DNA of 64,000 nt from Gordionus sp. m RMFG-2023 (lineage: Eukaryota; Nematomorpha; Gordioida; Chordodea; Parachordodidae): positions 82,437,561 to 82,501,560 of the forward strand of contig NC_088775.1 of the NCBI RefSeq assembly GCF_954871325.1, read 5' to 3'. Every line of letters begins with the position of its first letter. The first letter of the stretch is position 1. Of this stretch, positions 1 through 12,700 are shown piece by piece. The notes below the pieces were generated by a model, which was not told the origin of the DNA, made no database searches, and worked only from the letters and a program-made list of their open reading frames with translations. The translations under genes and the position numbers were made by a program.

Positions 1-279
1 AATTAATAAATTATGTGTTAAAAAAATTGAAATGTGAAAAGGAAATACACAGCCGATTAAAAAATATAAATAATACATTTTTTAAAAAAATTCGGAAATA
101 TTAAATTTTTCAAATAAATAAAAATATTTTTAAAATTGAACGAACGTTAAATTCGAACGCGTTCGTCATAAAAAAGGAACGCGTTCACGTTCAAAGTTCG
201 TCAAAAATAAAAGGAACGTCGTTCATCATTTTTTTCTAAAACACGAACGTGTTCATTTTGAAGCGTTCTTACAACACTA
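1..279. mobile_element. Terminal part of a hAT element, cut by the window start
   Basis: Nearly the same sequence recurs at 53877-54165, where it forms the right end of a hAT-like element in CUL4 intron 5. The shared part begins at the first base of the window. It carries repeated GAACGCGTTC-type motifs on both strands and ends in CAACACTA, the terminus used by several elements here. The rest of the element lies outside the window. Confidence 0.75.
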
Positions 280-296
280 CTTAAATAAGTCAATTA

Positions 297-392
297 GAGG
301 CCTGCAATAGGCGGGATTTTTCAACAAACTCTCCCACTATGGGTTTGAGCGGATGCACTTAAAACCCGCCAGTCGCAGACCTTTGGAGTATG
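297..392. repeat. Small inverted-repeat (MITE-like) unit
   Basis: The ends are imperfect inverted copies: GAGGCCTGCAATAGGCGGG on the left, and CCCGCC plus GCAGACCTTTGG on the right. Similar AGACCT/CCCGCC ends occur near 12150-12178, 46440 and 51430. No target duplication was recognised. The rest of 280-768 shows no gene. Confidence 0.35.
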
Positions 393-768
393 CATTCATT
401 CATTCTTACCTATTTTTTATTTAGATCCTGCGACAAAGAAATGGTCCTTTGCAATCAATGATCATGATAGATTGAGTTAGTACATTAATTAATTTTTAGA
501 TATATTTAAGGGTTAACTATTAAGCCTCTCTCCCCTAACCACCCAGAAAACTAACGAGAACATCAATTAAACATAGAACCATCAATTATATAATAATCGT
601 TCCTTGAAATACACTATTCAATAAATGTCATCATAAAATATGCATAATATATTCATCATATTAGCAAAAATAATAGAATACATATAATATAAAATTTAGA
701 AGTGTTTTACCCAGATAATCTTTGCCATAAAAATTTACAATTAATTTTATATCCGTAAAAAATATTTT

Positions 769-3700
769 ATGAGTATTTTTAATTCTTTTTTTTTGAAGTT
801 TATTACCATTATTATAAATATATTAAATATACTATATCTATTTATTTATTTGAACTCAGTGAATGCTGTTCAATGTCTGAAGCCTGAGGTAAAAATAGAC
901 GGTCTTCCCTCCTTTATTATATCAACTTTTCTTGATAATAAAAAATGTTCTCACAAAAAATTGAAAACCGAACATTTATGTTCCCAGGAATCTTCTGCTT
1001 CTTCAAATTCCCAAATAACGTTGAATCCGGAAAAGAGCAATGATTTAGATGATAAGAATGAGAGTGAAGAAGATAAAGATAGCCCCGAGGAAAATATTTT
1101 CAAAAAAATAGATCCATTTTTAGTGTCTAGCCTATTTCCATTTCAAAGGGAGGGCATAAAGTTTTTTTAAAATCTTAATATAACTATTATTTTTATTATT
1201 ATGTTTTATTCTTAAACTTTATAATATATTTAATTTTTCGCTCATTGAGGAAAATGTTGTAAATTTTTTATACAGTATAACTATGAATAAATATACAATA
1301 TATACCTGAGATATAGGTTATTTCTTATCCACTTTTTGTCAAAAATGATTTTCTTACATATTAATTTTTATAATTATACTATATACTTTATATACATGAA
1401 AAAAATCCGAAAAATTTATAAAATAAGTTAAATTATAGCGAATATAATGTTAACCTTCCCATTGAAAACTATAGAAGCTTAATTTTAAAATTGGTTTCTT
1501 GTATAATTACAAAAAGTGGAGATGGAATAATCTAATTCGCAGGCGACGATATATCGAAATCTTGATTTAATAAATAGTTATATCAGTATGTGACATTTTG
1601 CTTGTAAAACTTTATTTATGTATTTTTTTAAAAATAATTAACCATCTTGCCCAGGCAGAGATCTTCTATTGCTGTAAATTTATCTTAATTAAAATTACTA
1701 GTATATAATTTGAATTACTACTTTGAGTTTAAGTTATTTAATCTTATAATCTCAGATTTTCTTTATCAACTATTTTTTTTAACAGATCTAATATATAGGA
1801 AAGAGATTTTTAAAAATGCGAATATAATTTATTTCTATATTACTTGAAGATCAATTACCAAATTTAAATTATTTTTGTAAATCTTTATAAAATACTATCA
1901 AAATCCAATTTTTCACATTTATTTGCTCTATTTTTTTTTATATAATATTGATTTGTATTTTCTTAAAAAACTATAAATCTGGACCGAATCCTGAAGCTGG
2001 GTTGGGGTTTGGCCTACTCAACCCGCTCTGAATTGAACCCCCTTTTAATATTTACAACTTGTTTGATAATTTCGACGGCTTCAGAACCCTTAATTTTCAT
2101 ATCAAATAATAATTTTTTTTAAGGATGGGTATTATCAAAAACGAGGGCAGAATTTTATTGGCCGATGATATGGGACTAGGAAAAACTATACAAGCTTTGG
2201 GGATTGCCCATTATTATAGGGAAGATTGGCCTTTGCTTATTGTATGTCCTTCGTCCGTTAGATTCCAATGGCTCGAGGTTAGTATTGGATAATGTACACT
2301 TAGTTATAATTTTTGATTGATTAGTTTAGACGTAAAGGATCAGTTATTTTTTCTTAAATACAGTTCTTTATATAATCTCTAGTACTATTTATTACGAAGT
2401 CAATCAAAAGATGGGTGCCTTCCATTCCTCACAAAGAAATCAACGTTATAACGTCTTCCGCTGCCTGTTCCAACTCGCGCAATGCGGATCTTGGATTGAT
2501 CACCATCACGAGTTACGATTGGTTAGCCAGACAACAAGGTATATCGAAAAAGTTGTGCGAATCTGTGAACAATCAAATCAAAGACTGTCGTTCAATCATT
2601 CTCGACGAATCTCATTTTATCAAAAATTCCAAAGCCGTTAGGTGTAAAACCGTGATGACCATTGTTAAGGTCTTTTAAATATAATAGATAATATATCGAT
2701 TAGTTAACAACAATTGCTAACATGAAACGAGGGGTAATCCTCAAGAACGGACCATTACCCCAATTAGTTTATGGAGGGAAGATGTCATATTTAATATGAG
2801 AAAAGATAATTGGAACATATTTGTATATGCTTAAGAAAGAGTATTTTCAAGTATATTTCTATACAGTAGTATTTGTTTTAGATATTAAATTAAAAATATT
2901 ATAAAAAAATGTAATTCATAAAGATCTTATTGTAAAATATGAAAACATTTTTGTTGAGTTATCATGAAATCGGTATCTTTTAAAAATAGTATATTTCAGA
3001 GTTGTTAAAGGATCTTATCTAGATATATAAATGTGGTCTCTGTATCTGTATCTGTATCTAGATAGATTTTTGATTAAAATATCTGTATCTAGATATTATT
3101 TTAGACGATATATCTGTATCTAGATCCATTGTATCTTTTAACAACTCTGGTATATTTACAAATATTATACAATAATTTGTTCATATTAATACTAAATATT
3201 TATTTTCATTAACATATTTTATCAAAATAATGGAAAATTTTGAAATCATTTCCCATAAAAATAGAAGGTATGTATCTGATTCATACCTCAGAAAAAAAAG
3301 GCGAATGTTTGATGCACTCATGAATTTATAATTCATCTGTCAATCTTGACGGACTTATCTGCTAGTTATTATTAATAGTAATCATCAAAAAATATTCTAG
3401 AAATTTTAGATTGTTATATTACTTTGATTTATAGAAGCTTTAATAAGTCTTATATTAATAAAATATGATTTTATTTTTTTCTTCCATATAATGATCAAAG
3501 GGGCCACTTATATTGTCAACTTTTATGAAGGTTTTTTATATTAAAAAAATAATTCTATCATCAAGAATTGCTCTCGTGTCATTTTATGTTCGGGAACGCC
3601 GGCCTTATCTCGTCCCGAAGAATTGTACACTCAAATAAAATGCGTCGACAAGCGCATGTTCCCTTCTTTTCACGATTATTGTCTAAGGTATTGCGACGCT

Positions 3701-6700
3701 AAAAGAAACAACTGGGGATGGGATTATTCTGGATCTTCCAATATGAACGAATTGCAGATTTTACTAGAAAATAGAATTATGATTAGGAGGTATTTTTTTT
3801 AAGTAGCAACTTTAAACAAAAAAATAAATATACATTAATATCTCATTAAAAATTTTAATTTTTTAGATTATGCCCAAACTTGTTTTTTTTGTTTGTTTTT
3901 ATACCTAATGCATTATCCCTCATTCGCGGTTTTAGCGAATTAACGGTGAAGTATAAATTTTTTTTTATATTCTTCCCTGCGAATTCGCGCTAACTCTGAA
4001 TGAGGGATTACGTCAAAGCTTCCCTAATTGATTGTCATTTTGAAATATTTTTTTTTATTTACATATAAATAAGAAGTTTGTTTTTTACTCTATTTATTAC
4101 AAAATAAACTTACGTATGCCTCATTTTATTCGATCAATAATTTGGGTAATTTACAAGTAAAAAAACATGGAAGATAAATAATCAAGTTTTAGGCCTATTC
4201 GAAAAATGAATACGAATCAAATAATGGATTATTAACAATTTACTACAATGCCAATCGAATAAGAATACTATAAGTAAGTTATTCGATGTGTTCAAAATAA
4301 TTAAATGCGAATAATTCATTACTATTGTATTCGTTTTTGAAATAGGTCTTTTGGGCGTAGGCTTAGACTAAAAGGAAAGATTAGCTTTGATAAGAGAAAA
4401 CATTCACTTTATAAGATGTGACCAATATACTTTTGGCGAACATATTTTTTTTTGAAAAATTAACTTATATATTATTAGGTTCGTCTACTTTTGGATGTTC
4501 CACTTTTCGTTATTAATTTTTCATAAAATCCTAACCAGGGTTGTATATTTGACCGGTCAAATATTGTCAAATTCAAATAAATATTTTTTTAGACAATATT
4601 AACTTTATTTTATATATAATAATAAAATGAATCTATAATATTAATTTTATAATATTGTTTAATTCATTGTTTTTTTCCTGATGTCCAGATCTTCAATCTA
4701 CTTCTGTTTTAATAAGAATGTTAACCCTGATCGGCCGATTTCTTTTTAAAGAAGAAACTAGGAGTTGTTAGTAAAATGCCACTTCTCTTAATAGGCATGG
4801 TGGGTAAATCCCATTCCTCCAACATGAGGCCGGAATCTGATTGTTTCTTATGGAAGTTACTGCTTTCCACATAATTTTCTATTTATTAAACATGCTACTT
4901 TTATTTCTGAAGTTTATGATATACTTGAAATATTTTGATCATCACTGTCGTGTATCCTATACTCTTATTTTAATTATGGGAAACTTTGTAACAAATACTA
5001 TAGACAAGATTTCAATCACACTATTTTATTTCAATAAGTTTTTTCTTTTACAATATATATTTTTTCCGAGAATATTTAAAATTTTACATATCAAAAAAAA
5101 AAAAAATAATTTTAAAATAACTTTCTTGCTAAACAATAATAATGATCTATTTTTCTTTAATTTATTGACTAAAATGAATAATATTCAAACAATAAACAAA
5201 TAATCATTCTTTTATAAAACCGAAAAAAAAGTAAAAGTACAAACCTTTACTGTATTAAGTCACTCCCCCTCCAAATAAAATCCTCAGACATCAGGTTTGT
5301 CTCAATCTTTCGAATCATAAATAACCTGTTGAACAACCAATATCTACTGAATTTACCTCTATGATGTGTAAGCGTGTTTTAACGTATCAAGTTGAGCACT
5401 GTTGATTGATAGGTAAAATCGAAGTGGGAATATAGGAGCGACTAATGGTCAAGGAAGATTGATATCCAGCAGGAGAAGCCAGATGACTGTGATTTGTTAT
5501 GGCTGCTGAGGTGTGGGTCATATATCAAGACATGTCCGTCGATTACAACATTTAAGTCAAGAGGAAGAGTGGTATCGGAGGCTCAGCAAGTGGAGGAGGA
5601 TCACATTCCATTCCCCACATGGAGAGATTCTCATGTCATGAGAATGAATGGAACATAGATTATGTGTCCTATGGCAGGAAATGTCGTGGAATAATTTAGA
5701 TGAAAATGGTACGGGAAACCAATTCTGAGGATCTGGTAGTAAGAAATTCTAAACGAGAGCCATGCAATAAAAGAGAGAGGGTGGTGCCAGTGGTGGCTAT
5801 TCCTAGTGACTGTTGGGGAGAATACAGTAAATAACAATAATTAAATAGAGGAACAGAGAGCAGAAGCTCTTATAGATGAGCTAGATATTTGAATAGGTTC
5901 GAGACGGTTTGGTATCGTACAAATCTAATGTCTGGGGATTTTTTTTTGAAGGGGGCGTGACGTAATAAAGTAAAAGTTTGTACCTTTGTTTTTAGTTCGG
6001 TTTTATCAAAGAAAGATTATTTGTTTAGTTTGAATATTATTTTTGTTTTGCAAGAAAGTTTAAAAAAATTTTCTTTTTGTGGAAATTTTTTAAATATATT
6101 CGCGGGAAAAATATATAGTGTAAAAGAAAAAAATTATTGAATAAAATAATGTGATTGAAATCGTGTTTGGTATTTGTTATAAGGTATCCCATAATTAAAA
6201 TATAGTATAAGAGTATAGGATCCACCACAATTTTCTCTGTGACCATCACAACCTCTTTTAACACTATTTATAGTACCCATTTCTCTTTCATCGATAATAC
6301 TTCTCTTTTCATCCTCGGCTCTAATAACATTAATATTTTTAAATCCCTAATGATATTTATATTCCAAATTTTCCACATTTCCTCATTTGAAATTTCTAAA
6401 TTATGTTTACGAAATTTGATAAATGATGAAGAGATTAAAAAAAAATTATACTATTATAAATCAGAGGCTTGGAACCTGGAATGGTACTGTTCTGGTTCTT
6501 TCGGTTTCTAATTCGACGCCGTTCCTAGGGTTTCAAGTTTTAATCTGGTTTCAAATTCCGTTAAAATCGGTTCCCGGATAAAATGGATACCGGTTCATAG
6601 TTATATAAAAAAAATTTAAATAGTTCCAGGGTTTCTGGCTCTTAACTCTGATCATAAACTATGTTTATTTTTTGCGAATATTTATTTTATCCAAGAATGA

Positions 6701-9700
6701 AAGAGGACGTATTAGATGAGTTACCGCGAAAGAGTAGATTTATGGTACTCTTGGACACCAAATCGTTAGCGGCCAAGTCATCCAAGTCCTTAAACCATTG
6801 GGCCAAAGCCATGGAAAACAACAAATTAAAAGTTTTAAAAATTGTTAACTTTACTTTATAGATCATGAAATGTTGTTTTTTTTTTAAAAAAAAATCGGGA
6901 CGATTGATGATTTACGAATAAGAAAAAAAATAGTCCATCTGAGTTTAAGGCAAAGTTATGCAAGATATGAAGGAGATTCCTATATAAATATTCAAATTTT
7001 TATTACAAAATTAAGTTACAATTTTAATTTATTCCTATTTAAAACATATATATTTTTCCTCATAGGCTTGAAAACGTCATACCTGAAAGGTCCACCTCCA
7101 ATCGGTTGATGCCGGGCCAACATTACCCAGACTGTTTAGTTTTGAGCGGTCTGGGCCATTCATTTGTCTAAACTGCACAGCTCAGGCCCCTATTGCCTCA
7201 TTAAAATATCGGGGGGGGGGGGCACCTTCTTAGTCAGTATCCATTTTGTAATTGAATAATTTATTAGTCTGTGGGGGGGGGGGGTCATAGGGGCTCAAGC
7301 TCCATTTACATTCATTCTACCCGGTGAACACTATAAGATAGATGATAGATAATAAACTGTATCTTCTGTTTCTCTGTGCATTTTTTATTTTTAAAATAAA
7401 AATTTAATCACATTTTGTTAAAGGGCATGGAAAAAAGGGGCGCCTTGTTGCAATATTTTAAGGAGACAGCGTTAGCGAAATCTCCCGCCGTCGTTAATTA
7501 TATATCCGATTTTTTGGAGTGTCAAGAGAAATTCATAGTTTTTTCGCATCATAAAGCCATGATTAAAAGTATTCATGACTTTTTGGACCAAGAGGTGACA
7601 TATATCAATTTATATAAATGTAAAATAGCCCCTTTAAAGCGTTTTTCGAGGCATGATTTGAACTGAACCCTTAGCCGCGAACACGTTTAAACTAACGGTT
7701 TCGATTCGGATTCAAAGAAAAATTGAATATACTAATATAGTATAAGAAACACATATTACAGTTCGTGTCCGTTTTATTTTACTCTAAGATTTATTTTATT
7801 TCCATTATAGGAAATTAAATTTCCCGGCCAATTTAAAATTTTCGATTTTATAGCGATTTTCATCGACCATTTGCTTAAATAAAATATCTACAATAATTTT
7901 TTCCCGTCCTGCCAAATTTTTCATCAAAAATTCTTTTTACTTTAAACCCAAACGAAACTTTTAAATAAAAAACTCAACCCGAACACGGCAATAAAAACTT
8001 TTAATCTAATCACTGCCTCGAAGCACCAGCTATTTGATACTTTAAAAGCCTGTTTATAACTGAAACCATTAATAGATATCAATGGTAGAGTCTTACACAT
8101 TTTTTTAAATTATATTTATGATAATATAATAATTTTACACTAGTAGTGGGGGAAAGGGGAGGGAGGGGATATGTGAAAATATTATTCGCTTAAAATTAAT
8201 ATGTCACATGCTTGGTGATTATTATAGAGTTCTAATTCCACTAAAAATTAATGTTAGAAAAAAGCGTTTTAATTTTTTTTAAAAAAACGACATTCATTTT
8301 GACTTTAAACCACGAGATCTTTTTAAAAAAATTCCAATTAACCTTTTTGTGAATAATCCTGCATTCAGAGTTAACGTGAATTCACGGCGAAAAGTAAAAA
8401 AATCCCTAAGATTATTTCACGTATATATAATATAATCTCTGACCATATCATTTAAATAACTTAATTTATAAAAACTTATTTCTTGATAATCTATGCATAA
8501 TAATAATTTTTCTAATTTTTCCAATAATAACATTTAAATTGTCTTATAATAAATTGTATGAACTTCAAACATATGATTTATACTATTCGCAATAAATATG
8601 TAAAATCTTCTACAATAGTTTATTGAACGATCGTTTACTTTCAATATATCACGTATTATGAGTGATAAATATTCCCGTTTTAAAAGACATAAATATATAT
8701 TTTTAAAAAAAAATCACTACATTAAAAAATGGTTTCTTGTTGGAACCTAATATAATTACAATTTGTCATAATAATTCAACGGGATATATTTTTGCATAAT
8801 TATTATGTTTGTGGATAAATCTAAATAATAAATTTAGTAAAATGTATATTTGATTAAAAATATTTTTTTTTTCGATTAGTAATTTAAGTCAAATCGTAAT
8901 GAATTCGATTAACAAAATCCTAACTAACAATTTTTCTAAAAATTCCTCTAACATTACCTATATATTAGAGACTTGCAGGCCCTGGTACACGGGCCGGGCC
9001 GTATTTTTTATATTTTCAATATACCCAGAGTAGGTTGTATATTTTAAATGGTCATTATTAGCTATAAAAATCCGGGTCTGAAAATATAAAACCCAGGCCG
9101 TGAAAATTTTTTAAAAAAGAAATACGGTTCGGGCCGTGCAAATGTCTCTGACCTATACATTATCAATTATAGGCCTAAATTTCTTTTATAATTTTGAATT
9201 ATAATTTACAGTCAAATGTCATTCTAAATAGACTTTAATTGATTTAGTTTCTTTATTTTTTAATACAAAAGAGATTATTTTCTATGTTTCCTCAAGAATT
9301 GAAGATATGTGTTTTTATGAATCCATGATATATAATTTTAAAAAAAACATAATATTTTTTAAATATATGCTTTTAAAATACATCAAGGATATTAACCATG
9401 TAGTAATCGACGGTAAAACGAGTAGCGAAGCTAGACAGCAAAACTGCAACGAATTTCAAAACAAACCAAAGTGTAGAGTCGCATTACTTTCTATCACAGC
9501 TGCTAACGCGGGTATCAACCTTACATCTGCTAAAACGGTTATATTTGCAGAACTCTTCTGGAACCCAGGGGTATGTAGCATTACTATGAAATCTATATAG
9601 TAATTGAATTACTACTATTTATGTAATAAATATTTAGTTTTAAATGGAAGTGGTCAGTTGTTTATTGACCATTTCATTATAAGTATAAACTAAATATGAG

Positions 9701-12700
9701 CTATCAGTGCTGTTAAACGCTACTTTGAATCATGCACTACCACTCTTTTTCAAAAAAAAGAAGAATGCTCCAGAGTTGTTAAACGCTACTTTTAAGAGTA
9801 GCGCGCTACCGCTATAGCTATTTGTAGTGTTGTTAAATGGCTCATTTTGAGCCGATTTTTAAAAACGGCTAAATCCATATTTTAGCTAGAAAAATATTAC
9901 CTAAACCTCGAAATTTCGCTAATTCATGTCTAGACCTTTGTGCCATCTATGAGCAAAATCTTCAGACTTGCGTAATATTATTTTGGATAAAATATTGAGT
10001 TAGCCGTTTTTAAAAATCGGCTCAAATCGAGCCGTTTCACAACACTAGCTATTTGTTAAAAAAAGTAGCGCGCTACCGCTATCGCTATTTGTCAAAAAAA
10101 GTAGCTCCTTTTTAAGCTACTTTTTATAAAAAAAATTTACAAACTTATTTTTTGCTTATAATGTTATTATTTAGTAAATATATATAAATCAACATTTATA
10201 AATATTAAAATATAGTTAGTTTTGATTATAAAAAAATTTATGTAATAAAAATAAATATTTATGGTAATTAATTTGTTGCATTTTAATATAAAATCATTTT
10301 AATATTATCATCCCCAAGTCTAGAGCGACGATCAGAAAGTATAAGTTTTGCCTTATTAAATAATCTCTCGACACTAGCACTTGAGGGTAAGGGCGTATTT
10401 AATCTTATATACATATTTTTAATATAAGATAGATTATCAATAATTTTATTTGCAAGTACATCGTATGTCTGGCATCCTATTATCATTTTGAGGGCTAATG
10501 CCACAGATCTTCTTTTGTTCTAGGATCTAGCTAATGGCCTGTGATTCCCAAATAAGCTCAAAAATATTTAATCAGATCAATTTATAAAGTTTTTACCTTC
10601 TGTTATGTGTTCAACTATCTTCCGTGGTACATATATATGATATCTCTGATAACTCTACTATTAGAGTATCTTTCATCATTTTAAAGTTATCTGCTATTTT
10701 ATTCATTAGTGTCTGGCGGCATAAAATTGTTGAACCAGGGGGATAGAGTTTTAATCATCATGGTAAATGATGGATTATCAACTAAGGACATTGGCTGAAC
10801 TGTATAAATTATAAAATCAACAATAACTTTATCAGCCAATTGAAAAATATTGTCATTTGCATTATTAATTAATTTGGTTTGAATTGAATTAGTCTTTTTG
10901 GATGTAGAGTCGCCTATTAAAAATTATTTAGATGTTTCTCCATTTCCTTAAAACTCATGAACAGTCTTATAAAATAAATATTATTAGAATGTAAAAATGA
11001 CAATTTACCTATAGGTGTTTCTTGAGGTTATAGCTACTGGATTGATTTGAGGAAATATTTTTTTTACATTTTAAACAAATAAATTTGAAACCAATTTTGG
11101 TTATATATTTATTTTAAAAAATTTTCAAATCTAGGGAATGGGAAATTTGTATTATAGCTATTAAGAACATTTTCTTCCCTGGTATCTTCCATTTCATTAA
11201 TGTCATTGTCTGAATCACTTTCAACCATTTGGATATCTATAGGCGATGACATTTTAAATTATTAACACGTGATTTAGGTTTATAAAACAAATGTAAATAT
11301 AAATTACAAATTGAAATTATATTTTAATTTCAAAATTAAATAATAAGTCATAAAAATTATAATTAATTATGATATTATATTTAAATTTTCATGTTTACAC
11401 TTACCTTCATTATATTTTTTTAAAGTAGCTACTTTCAAAAAAAGTAGCACGCTAAAAAATTAAATAATTACAAAAAAAGTAATCGCTATTAGCTATAGCT
11501 ACCAAAAAAGTTAGCGGGCTAATTAGCGCGCTACTTAACAACTCTGGAATGCTCTAATCGTTAGTTGCTATTTTATTATACTTAAGTGAAAAATTTACAT
11601 TTTAATAATAAATCCTTGAGCAACCCAGGAAATTATCATTAAATGGTAAAGAAGAAGAATATTGCCATTCTTAATCCCAAGGGATAACTGAGGGAATGGA
11701 GTATTTTTATAAAAAATATTGGGTATGTCCTAATTCAAAAAAAGATTTACATATTTTTAATTCTGCATATACAGTGACATTAATACTAATCTAAAATTAC
11801 GATTCATTTATTAAGATGCATTAAAAAGTGGGCATACTAGATATGAGCGAAACCCGGCCAAAGATTTTCAGACCGGACTGGTTCAATTGTGCCAAATATT
11901 TTTATAGATCACGGATTTTGGAAAAAGTTTTTAAATCTGATAATTAGGCAGTCGTTTTATTTCGAAAACAACTTATAAAAAAATATGTTTTAAGGGGTTG
12001 GTCGGCTAAATATAATTACCAACCTGGCCAAAAATCTTATGGAAAATTTTTATCAGGTTTGTGCCGCGTTTCAACCAGGTTATTTTTAAAATTCATCTAC
12101 CCACCTGTTATAAATATTTTTAATCCACCACCCACTTCTTGTTTAAAATTGTTTTAACCCGCCCATTTCAGACCTCTAATTTGTTACGATCCATCAGAGG
12201 CGTCACTAGCATTTACAATCTCAGAGGGCTCAAAAATTATTTTCAAAATTACCTTCTTTTTTTTTTAGCTAAAATTTTCAAAATGACCTTTTTTAAGTTT
12301 AAATTATCCAAATTTATTTTTTAGCTAATATCTTCAAAATTACCTATTTTTTTAACTATATCAAAATTACCTTTTGTATAAAAATATAATAAAAATTTTG
12401 AGCGTTACTGCAATCCATTAGTATTTCAAATTAATAATATTTTATATATTCATAAATTAATTTGTATTATTTTTCTTACAAATAAAAGATTTTGGTTCAA
12501 GCAGAAGATAGAGCATACAGAATAGGCCAGGAAAATGACGTGGTAATACAATATTTGGTGGCAAAAAATACTGCAGACGATTTTATATGGTAAATTAATT
12601 TTAAGATATATTTTTTTTTTAAATTTGACTCATCTATCAACATTTAAAAAAATATATATATGTTATATTACCAGTATATATATTTAATCAATCGTGCACT

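Larger units (their letters stand above)
9771..11546 (-). mobile_element. hAT element copy A (internally deleted) with intact target duplication
   Basis: The ends CAGAGTTGTTAAACGCTAC and GCGCGCTACTTAACAACTCTG are flanked by the perfect 8-bp duplication GAATGCTC (9763-9770 and 11547-11554). The subterminal regions are dense in AGTAGCGCGCTAC motifs on both strands, as expected for transposase binding. A 223-bp MITE is nested near the left end. Copy B at 20936-22510 has the same structure. It sits in SMARCAL1 intron 7. Confidence 0.92.

Noticed and set aside
7208-7284. G-runs of about ten bases at two places
   Set aside because: Simple homopolymers in an intron; no array or inverted partner was found.
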